64,000 nucleotides of DNA, taken from positions 1 through 64,000 of the forward strand of contig PHEY01000007.1 in the NCBI GenBank assembly GCA_002841335.1. Direction: 5' to 3'. The notes under the pieces were generated by a model. That model was not told where the DNA came from, made no database searches, and saw only the letters and a list, made by a program, of their open reading frames with translations. Within the stretch, counting starts at the first letter, position 1. Every line of letters starts with the position of its first letter. Positions 1 through 5,083 of this stretch are shown in pieces. This DNA comes from Actinobacteria bacterium HGW-Actinobacteria-2. Its GTDB lineage: Bacteria; Actinomycetota; Actinomycetes; Propionibacteriales; Propionibacteriaceae. The translations under genes and the position numbers were made by a program.

Positions 1-108
1 CGGAGACCCAAGCGTCGCCGGAGACCCGAGCGTCGCCGGAGACCCGAGCGGCGCCGGAGACCCGAGCGGCGCCGTAGACCCGAGCGTCGCCGGAGACCCA
101 AGCGTCGC
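1..108. repeat. 18-bp tandem repeat, six units
   Basis: Six contiguous 18-bp units (consensus CGGAGACCCGAGCGTCGC) begin at 1, 19, 37, 55, 73 and 91 and may continue left of the window. Read on the minus strand in the frame of the gene at 1-265, each unit encodes the hexapeptide G-D/A-A-R/W-V-S/Y. The array is therefore a coding repeat, not a satellite or CRISPR array. Confidence 0.9.
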
Positions 109-265
109 CGGAGTGCGCCAAGCACGCCTCCGACTCAACCCACCCACCCAGATCACCCGCACGAACGCCAGCAGCCGGAATGTCGACCAGCGCCCGGATA
201 CGGCGCAGCCACGGCGCGGACGGGTGAGTCTCCTCGGTCAGCTCGAACTTCTGAACCTCACTCAT
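1..265 (-). CDS. Phage-type hexapeptide-repeat protein, 3'-truncated by the window edge
   Basis: An open frame starts at ATG 265 and is still open at base 1 (88 codons seen). The N-terminal part (residues 1-50) resembles a small domain of many phage and prophage proteins, including the segment RAGDLGGWVESEACL. It runs into the repeat GDAWVS-GDARVY-GAARVS, a pattern expected to fold as a left-handed beta-helix. The start overlaps the stop of the upstream gene by 8 nt, so it is the ninth gene of the leftward phage operon. Function is unknown; such proteins lie in early or accessory phage regions. The family call rests on recalled pattern similarity. Confidence 0.72.
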   Translation of the reverse strand, partial: MSEVQKFELTEETHPSAPWLRRIRALVDIPAAGVRAGDLGGWVESEACLAHSGDAWVSGDARVYGAARVSGAARVSGDARVSGDAWVS

Positions 266-578
266 CGAGGCCACCACCCTCGACCTGCCCGAACGGCAAC
301 GGCGCCCGATTCAACCGCTCCTCACCCCGAGCCACCATCGCGTCCCGCACCGCCTGAGGCGTCTTCTCCGTCAACCACGCCTCAGCCCGACGCACCTGCA
401 CAGTCGGCACCTCAGTGCCCTTCGCCACCGAGTACCGCACCTCCCGCACATCGAAGGTGACGATCGCGGTGATCGTCGTCCCGTCCGGGTTCTTCGCCAA
501 CTCCGCGGCGAACACATCGAGACCATTCACGGTGTCATCGCCCGGGAGAGCGGAGGCCAACTTCAACGATTCGGACAT
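258..578 (-). CDS. Conserved phage protein of unknown function
   Basis: This is a 106-residue soluble protein. I chose ATG 578 because it is preceded by an AAGGAC-like element, while the in-frame ATG six codons upstream has no better site. A central beta-rich segment (around TAIVTFDVREVRYSV) is followed by a helical, charged C-terminus. I see no catalytic motif. It sits in the leftward early operon with the RecT and exonuclease genes and overlaps the next gene by 8 nt (ATGAGTGA). A role in phage replication or recombination is inferred from position only. Confidence 0.65.
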   Translation of the reverse strand: MSESLKLASALPGDDTVNGLDVFAAELAKNPDGTTITAIVTFDVREVRYSVAKGTEVPTVQVRRAEAWLTEKTPQAVRDAMVARGEERLNRAPLPFGQVEGGGLDE

Positions 579-617
579 AGGAGTCCGTCCTTTCACTAGT
601 GGGAGTACTTGCGTTGT

Positions 618-908
618 TCAGAACAGAGCGGCCGCGGCCGACTCCGAACGGGTCTTCTTGGGGGCCTCCGGCTTGCAGTCGGCGGCGTGGGGCCGGAACA
701 CCTTGAACCCCGGCTTGGGCAGTTCGCCGCGCCGCAGCACGTAGCCGGCGGCCCAGCGTTCGCCGGTCCATCGGGCCGCGACGTTGCCGTGCTCGGGGTC
801 GGGGATCGGGTTGACCGGGAGCGACTTCCCGCTCTCGACCATGCGGACCCATTTGAGGGTGGCGCCGCAGGTGCGGCAGCTGCCGGGGGCGGGCTGGTGG
901 TTAGCCAT
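618..908 (-). CDS. Small phage protein with zinc-ribbon-like cysteines
   Basis: A 96-residue protein starting at ATG 908, which overlaps the upstream stop by 8 nt (ATGGCTAA). Near the N-terminus it has a CRTC pair followed by a Gly-Lys-x-Leu-Pro-Val-Asn-Pro stretch; near the C-terminus it has a His-Ala-Ala-Asp-Cys element. Together these could form a C2HC zinc site. Proteins with this layout (CxxC, then K-x-x-P-x-x-P, then HxxxC) are common in actinophage early regions, where they are annotated as hypothetical. No enzymatic role can be assigned. Confidence 0.65.
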   Translation of the reverse strand: MANHQPAPGSCRTCGATLKWVRMVESGKSLPVNPIPDPEHGNVAARWTGERWAAGYVLRRGELPKPGFKVFRPHAADCKPEAPKKTRSESAAAALF

Positions 909-1200
909 GTCCGCCTCCGAGCACCTCCAGCACATCGCCGAGCGAAGTCACACAGCAGCCGCTCCGGCCAGCAATGGCCCAGTGCAAGGCGGTGTGGCAC
1001 GCCTCGGCGTAGTCAGCTACCGGGCAACCCTCGGTGCTGATCGCGGCGATCGCCTGAACGTAGTGCTCACGCGCACACACCAACGCCTCATGCATCGGCC
1101 CCTCCGGCAGCTGCTCAACCGCACCAGCAACCACCACCAACCGATCCCGCAACACCCGCACAGCAACATCCGACGACGGACGCGTAACAACCTCAGCCAC
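901..1200 (-). CDS. Hypothetical phage protein
   Basis: A 99-residue helical protein. I chose GTG 1200 because it forms an 8-nt overlap (GTGGCTGA) with the preceding stop, the same junction seen elsewhere in this operon. A longer in-frame extension to 1305 would be Arg-rich and overlap the upstream gene by more than 100 nt, so it was rejected. The C-terminal half has three cysteines spread over 30 residues. No family recognised; gene status rests on operon continuity. Confidence 0.5.
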   Translation of the reverse strand: MAEVVTRPSSDVAVRVLRDRLVVVAGAVEQLPEGPMHEALVCAREHYVQAIAAISTEGCPVADYAEACHTALHWAIAGRSGCCVTSLGDVLEVLGGGHG

Positions 1201-1432
1201 GAGACTCACCACCCGCCGGAACCGAAGCCATCTGAGCCGCCTCCAACGCGATCCAGCAGCACTCCGTGCACCGCTCAACCGCCGGATCCGGAGACTGCGA
1301 CGCATTCGCCACCGAGTACTCCAACGACATCACCCCGCACAGGGCGAGGAGATCGCCACCGACGACCAGGTGCTGAACCACCGCACCACCCCGGCTCACC
1401 TTGGCCTTCTGCCACGCCACCGAGTTAGGCAT
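1193..1432 (-). CDS. Small hypothetical phage protein
   Basis: A 79-residue protein whose ATG at 1432 overlaps the stop of the RecT-like gene by 8 nt. It contains a short Cys-rich segment (CTECCWIALEAA), possibly a metal or structural site. It lies within a tightly coupled operon, which supports it being translated. I do not recognise a family, and the small size leaves some doubt. Confidence 0.5.
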   Translation of the reverse strand: MPNSVAWQKAKVSRGGAVVQHLVVGGDLLALCGVMSLEYSVANASQSPDPAVERCTECCWIALEAAQMASVPAGGESRG

Positions 1433-2585
1433 CCTGATCGGCCCCCTTGTTGAGCGCCTCCAGCGCGGCGAGGTTCCGCAGCGCGCCGAGCCGGTTCAGC
1501 AGGTTCGCCAGCTCCTCGTCGGTCAGCTCGTTGGTCGACTCGACCGGACGGCCAACCAGCACCCCGGTCCAGAACAGGCGTTCGTCACGCTGTACCGGCT
1601 TGCCCAGCAGGCGTTCCCACTGCATCTGCACCTGGGTCGTGGTGCGCCGGCGCCAGTCGTCAGCGGGCAGGGTCGGTTCGGTGGTCTCGGTGGCCAGCTC
1701 GGCGCCGACCGCTTCCACGACCTCGGCGACGACAACCTCAGCTGCGACGGTCTCGGGCTCCTCCTCGGCCGCGGCCGGGGGAGCAGCCTTCGCGCCACGC
1801 GGAGTCAACCCAGCCCGCCGCCGTCCCCTCGCAGGGGCGGGCACGACCGGCTGTTGCTCCGACGTTGCCGCGCCCACCCCCTCCGAGGCAGCCGCGCCCC
1901 CCTGTTGCGGGGCCTCGGCCTCGACCGCCGGCGAGCTACCCAAACTCGACTGGCGGGAGACTGTGGTGGTGTTCGGCTGGTCCGGCACGTAGCCGGCGGC
2001 ATCGGCGCCGTCCATGTCCTGGAGCTCCTCGACCGATCGCATGCCGTGGATCACGTCCGCGAAGATCATCCGGGCGAGAATCGTGCTCGCGCGGGCCAGG
2101 AGGAGCGCCTGTGGCCATTTCTTGTACATCGACGGAGTGACTCGACCGTCTTTGGACCGCTTGTCCTCTAGGAGTCCGGCGCGGGCCGCGTCCTGCATCG
2201 TGAAGGTGACCGTGGTCCAGCGGTCCTCGGCCCACCCGGAGCGACGGCCCTTGATCGTGCAGCGCTCAGCGGTGGACACCTCAATATGCAGGTCGTGGCC
2301 AGCCTGCAGGATCAGCGCCCGCATCACCTCGGCAGAGGTACCGGGGCGCCCATTGATGACCTGGGTGTGTGCGAGTGATGTCATGGGCGGTAGACCGAGC
2401 TCTCGTCCGTGGAGGATCGCGGCGACGGTCTTCGGGACGCTGCCACGAAGACCACCGGGGACGAACTCGGTGTTTGCGATGTTCTCCGCCAGCGTCACGA
2501 CGTCGAGGAGCACAGCTGTCCAGCTGTCGGTGGTGCGGTCGAGGAGAGCCGGATTTGTCGGCGGGTCGTAAGGCTGCAAAGTCAT
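1425..2585 (-). CDS. RecT-like phage single-strand annealing protein
   Basis: This is a 386-residue protein. Residues about 25-215 match the actinophage RecT-type recombinase pattern: helical N-terminus, the block LHGRELGLPPMTSL, the motif INGRPGTSAEVMRALI, and the Trp/Arg-rich element before DVIHGM. The C-terminal third is a Pro/Ala/Glu-rich low-complexity linker, then a short conserved tail (from about residue 330) that may contact a partner. RecT-family proteins anneal complementary single strands after an exonuclease resects double-stranded DNA. The gene directly upstream encodes such an exonuclease, 29 bp away, so a two-component recombination system is likely. Confidence 0.8.
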   Translation of the reverse strand: MTLQPYDPPTNPALLDRTTDSWTAVLLDVVTLAENIANTEFVPGGLRGSVPKTVAAILHGRELGLPPMTSLAHTQVINGRPGTSAEVMRALILQAGHDLHIEVSTAERCTIKGRRSGWAEDRWTTVTFTMQDAARAGLLEDKRSKDGRVTPSMYKKWPQALLLARASTILARMIFADVIHGMRSVEELQDMDGADAAGYVPDQPNTTTVSRQSSLGSSPAVEAEAPQQGGAAASEGVGAATSEQQPVVPAPARGRRRAGLTPRGAKAAPPAAAEEEPETVAAEVVVAEVVEAVGAELATETTEPTLPADDWRRRTTTQVQMQWERLLGKPVQRDERLFWTGVLVGRPVESTNELTDEELANLLNRLGALRNLAALEALNKGADQDA

Positions 2586-2614
2586 GGGAGTGCCTCTCGT
2601 TCAGGGGTGATAGT

Positions 2615-3442
2615 TCAGGGACGCGCCGCGGGCACGTCTTCGGGATAGACCGGCTTACCCACGGGCGGGTCGAAAGACTCCTCATCACGGAAGTCCCACC
2701 CGGTCCGCTTCACCCAGGTCTCGTAGATCTCCAACATGTGCAGGAAGCTCTCGAAGATCGCCGGATCCAGCTTCACCGGCACCATTTCCACGGTGTCATC
2801 GAGGACGTGCGCGACCAGCAGCGAGTCGATCGCCGGCATCGGCGCCTCATGCCAAACCGTCTTCCGGCCACCGCGCGGCCCGATCTCCTCCGACGACACC
2901 AACCGCAGATCGCAGCCGGCGTACGCGTTCAACTGCAGCGCCACCTCGGAATAGACACCCTTGCCGGTCTTGATATCCATCAACGCCCGACCGAACCGGG
3001 GAGTCTCGGCGATCAGGTCGAAGGTGCCTCCGAAGCACCATTCGGTGTGAGCGACCGGCGTCTCCGTGGCGAACACCTCCAGCCCCCAGGTGTCGAGGAA
3101 ACGGGCGTAGGCGCTGACCTGGCTCTGAATCTCCAGCGGCACCTCGACGGTCTCGCCGTGGGCGAGCTTCTCGCCGAGCGCGTGGATTCGGTTGCCCTTG
3201 ACGACGGCTTTGCGGTTGGTGTTGTACCGGGCCTTCTCGATCTGCGCGGCGCGCTCCAGGAGCGGCAGGGCGGTGAGTCGTTCCCAGTTCTCGATCGCGA
3301 AGGATGCGGACTCTTTGGCGGCCCAGTTGACCAGGGCGGGTTTGTCGAGGATGCCGATCACGGTGGTGACGCCGGGGATGCGGTTGCCGTCGAGGAGGTA
3401 GCTGTGGCTGGTGCCGACGTTCTTGCGTACGAAGCGGGCCAT
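2615..3442 (-). CDS. PD-(D/E)XK phage exonuclease (RecB/Cas4-like fold)
   Basis: A 275-residue protein starting at ATG 3442, sharing one base with the preceding stop. The C-terminal half has the nuclease signature: HTEW, then FGGTFDLIAE, then LMDIKTGKGVY, then LQLNAY, supplying the acidic residues, the D-x-K lysine and the motif-IV glutamine. The N-terminal part (ILDKPALVNWAAKES) resembles the substrate-binding cap of phage RecB-like exonucleases. It is paired with the RecT-like gene immediately downstream, which points to double-strand end resection for phage recombination. Longer upstream extensions lack a ribosome site. Confidence 0.8.
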   Translation of the reverse strand: MARFVRKNVGTSHSYLLDGNRIPGVTTVIGILDKPALVNWAAKESASFAIENWERLTALPLLERAAQIEKARYNTNRKAVVKGNRIHALGEKLAHGETVEVPLEIQSQVSAYARFLDTWGLEVFATETPVAHTEWCFGGTFDLIAETPRFGRALMDIKTGKGVYSEVALQLNAYAGCDLRLVSSEEIGPRGGRKTVWHEAPMPAIDSLLVAHVLDDTVEMVPVKLDPAIFESFLHMLEIYETWVKRTGWDFRDEESFDPPVGKPVYPEDVPAARP

Positions 3443-3858
3443 CAGAACGCCACCGCCTTCGCGCACGGCATCATCCGGCCGACGATCTCCCTCAGCCGGG
3501 GATCGGGAAGAGTGAGGTCCGGATCGAGTTCCTCCGGCCAAGGCCAGCACGCGTAAAGCCCATCGAGCGTGCGGCCCAACAGGAAGGGATCGCGGCAATC
3601 GGAGCACCCCTCCGCGTGGATCTTCCCGTAGTTCTGGGAATCGCCGTCCATCTCAACCACCAGGGCCTGGCTCCACACCCACTTGACCACCGGTACGGCG
3701 GTGTCGTGCTCCTGCGCCTTCTGCACCACGGCGACGGCGGCCGCGTTCCTGATCTCCACCGCCAACAACGCCGCATCAGCCCGACCCAACCCGTCGAGCC
3801 CGGCCGCCACCAGGGACAGCTCCTCAGTCGTCAACCCGCGAGTAACCGGCTCAGCCAT
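3442..3858 (-). CDS. Hypothetical phage protein
   Basis: A 138-residue protein. ATG 3858 was chosen because it overlaps the upstream stop by 8 nt (ATGGCTGA). The first 55 residues are helical with no clear motif. A central GCSDC pair and the segment DPFLLGRTLDGLYACWPWP suggest a small metal-binding or structural region. It lies between a DNA-binding protein and the exonuclease. No family recognised. Confidence 0.6.
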   Translation of the reverse strand: MAEPVTRGLTTEELSLVAAGLDGLGRADAALLAVEIRNAAAVAVVQKAQEHDTAVPVVKWVWSQALVVEMDGDSQNYGKIHAEGCSDCRDPFLLGRTLDGLYACWPWPEELDPDLTLPDPRLREIVGRMMPCAKAVAF

Positions 3859-4051
3859 CGACCTCGACCCCCAAGAGTCGATCGATCTCCGACTGAGGGA
3901 ATCGACGCTGGCCTCCAGCCGTCCGCCGACCCGTGATCTTGCCTTCGCTCTCCCATCGCCGCAGCGTGTCAATCGAGACACCCAGCAACCGTGCCGCCGT
4001 CCCGATTGGGAGAGAATCCCCATCTACCGAGGTATACCTAGGTTCTGCCAT
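3851..4051 (-). CDS. MerR/excisionase-type DNA-binding protein (Cro or Xis candidate)
   Basis: A 66-residue protein that is almost entirely one winged-helix/HTH unit: IGTAARLLGVSIDTLRRWES, then GKITGRRTAGGQRRF, then a Glu-Ile-Asp-Arg-Leu-Leu tail. This is the MerR N-terminal pattern seen in phage excisionases and BldC-like proteins. It is the first gene of the leftward operon, divergent from the repressor, so a Cro-like or Xis role is plausible. ATG 4051 was preferred over 4069, which lies inside operator repeats. There is no effector domain. Confidence 0.75.
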   Translation of the reverse strand: MAEPRYTSVDGDSLPIGTAARLLGVSIDTLRRWESEGKITGRRTAGGQRRFPQSEIDRLLGVEVDG

Positions 4052-4117
4052 GCGGGTAAACCTAGGCATACCTCGGCACCTGGGGCAAGCAACACGCCGA
4101 AATGCCTAGGTTTACCC
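4029..4117. promoter_or_regulatory. Phage immunity-type operator array between divergent genes
   Basis: The divergent region contains a perfect 16-bp inverted repeat, GGGTAAACCTAGGCAT at 4054-4069 and its complement at 4102-4117. Related sites are AGGTATACCT at 4030-4039 (itself a palindrome) and AGGCATACCT at 4064-4073. The shared half-site is close to AGGTTTACC. The spacing and symmetry suit cooperative binding by a small XRE repressor that controls both the leftward operon and its own gene. Confidence 0.7.
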
Positions 4118-4138
4118 AGGTTTTGCTACCATTCGGGC

Positions 4139-4453
4139 ATGAGCACACAGCAGGCCCCAGGTTTCGGGGCATACACCTGGACTTTCGGAGACCGCCTCCG
4201 CAAGATCCGCAGAGTCAACGGGCTCAGTCAGAAGGAGTTCGCCGCCGAGATCGGCGCCGACCCGAAGTCGCTCAGTGCATGGGAGAGCGACGCATGGCTA
4301 CCCCGCGGGATCATGGCGATCGCGAGACGAATCGCAATCAGGTACAGAGTGCCGATCGCGTGGGTGCTCGGTGTTGACGATGGCGGCCCAACAGGCGGCC
4401 CCGGATATGAAGAGCTCCCCCACCTGGACTCGAACCAGGAACCTGCGGATTAA
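4139..4453 (+). CDS. XRE-family phage repressor running into tRNA-Asn
   Basis: A 104-residue protein from ATG 4139. Residues about 15-80 form an XRE HTH: FGDRLRKIRRVNGLSQKEF, AAEIGADPKSLSAWES, then a helical pack ending in VPIAWVLG. It diverges from the leftward early operon across an operator array. From residue 93 the coding sequence lies inside the 3' half of the opposite-strand tRNA-Asn gene (LPHLDSNQEPAD), and the TAA stop is in the anticodon-loop region. So the present C-terminus is encoded by the attachment site. In some mycobacteriophages (BPs type) integration truncates the repressor in the same way and produces the active form; that parallel is inference. Confidence 0.75.
   Translation: MSTQQAPGFGAYTWTFGDRLRKIRRVNGLSQKEFAAEIGADPKSLSAWESDAWLPRGIMAIARRIAIRYRVPIAWVLGVDDGGPTGGPGYEELPHLDSNQEPAD
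4415..4453. other. Probable attachment site (att) in the tRNA-Asn 3' half
   Basis: The tRNA-Asn 3' end abuts phage-type genes on its left and chromosomal genes lie on its right, the usual outcome of tyrosine-recombinase integration into a tRNA gene. Core boundaries cannot be set because the other junction and the integrase are outside the window. The interval given is where the repressor frame overlaps the tRNA. Confidence 0.55.
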
Positions 4454-4487
4454 CAGTCCGACGCTCTGCCAATTGAGCTATGGGGGA
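4415..4487 (-). tRNA. tRNA-Asn (GTT)
   Basis: On the minus strand the sequence folds as a full tRNA of 73 nt. The acceptor stem is TCCCCCA with TGGGGGA and a G discriminator, the D-arm is GCTCAATTGGCAGAGC, the anticodon loop reads CTGTTAA (anticodon GTT), and the T-loop is GTTCGAGTC. CCA is not encoded. It is the apparent integration target of the element to its left. Confidence 0.95.
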
Positions 4488-4554
4488 TCGCGCGGTGGCG
4501 CGGGGCGATACGTTACCAGAACTTGCGGGCAAGTTCGTACTTGGCGAGCAGGGC

Positions 4555-5049
4555 TCAGCCGAGGTCGAAATCGCGCCGCAGGCGGCGCAGTTCCAGTTCC
4601 ACTTCGGTGCTGGCTGCAGCCTGCTCGGCGGTGGTCCGCTTTCCCGGGGTGAGGTGCCAGATCAACGGTGCAGCGACGTCGACCAGCGATCGTCGGGCAC
4701 TGATCACGACACTGTGGTGGCCGTCGAACTCCAGATGCCGGGAGTAGGCCACCGTGGCGTTGACCCGCTCCTGGAAGAGCTGCGGGATTCGTCCGGGATC
4801 GTCCAACTCGACGGCGACCCAGGTGCCGTCCACAGTGCTCCAGTTGAGTTGCCGGGTGGCGTTGTCCCAGCCCCCGCGCTCGATCTCGTGCCAGGCAATC
4901 TCGCTCCAGCCGCCGTCGGTGGGATAGATCAGGCGATCGGTGAGGCCCAACACCGGACGGCCCGCGCTGGCCGAGCGCGCGAGCACCCGGGCCTTGCCCA
5001 CCAGTTCGGCGAGTTCCGGTGGGAGGGAACGACGAGAGAACAGCGACAT
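4555..5049 (-). CDS. Conserved actinobacterial hypothetical protein
   Basis: A 164-residue soluble protein from ATG 5049. It has a Trp-rich central region (GGWSEIAWHEIERGGWDN, then LNWSTVDGTWVAVEL) and ends in a charged helix (ELELRRLRRDFDLG). I recognise no catalytic motif or known family. It lies 68 bp from tRNA-Asn and 35 bp upstream of the end of the ligD frame, in its own orientation, and is the first chromosomal gene outside the integrated element. Base composition matches the chromosome. Confidence 0.7.
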   Translation of the reverse strand: MSLFSRRSLPPELAELVGKARVLARSASAGRPVLGLTDRLIYPTDGGWSEIAWHEIERGGWDNATRQLNWSTVDGTWVAVELDDPGRIPQLFQERVNATVAYSRHLEFDGHHSVVISARRSLVDVAAPLIWHLTPGKRTTAEQAAASTEVELELRRLRRDFDLG

Positions 5050-5083
5050 AGATCAATCATGCCCTGCCCGGCCACCAGCGGCT

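Noticed and set aside
901-1305. Longer version of the phage protein starting at 1305
   Set aside because: The extra 35 residues are Arg-rich and overlap the upstream gene by over 100 nt; GTG 1200 keeps the operon's 8-nt overlap pattern.
4382-4490. Short frames encoding strings such as LDSNQEPAD or TWTRTRNLRINSP as separate proteins
   Set aside because: These are translations of the tRNA-Asn gene. Only the repressor frame, which enters it from an upstream HTH domain, is kept.
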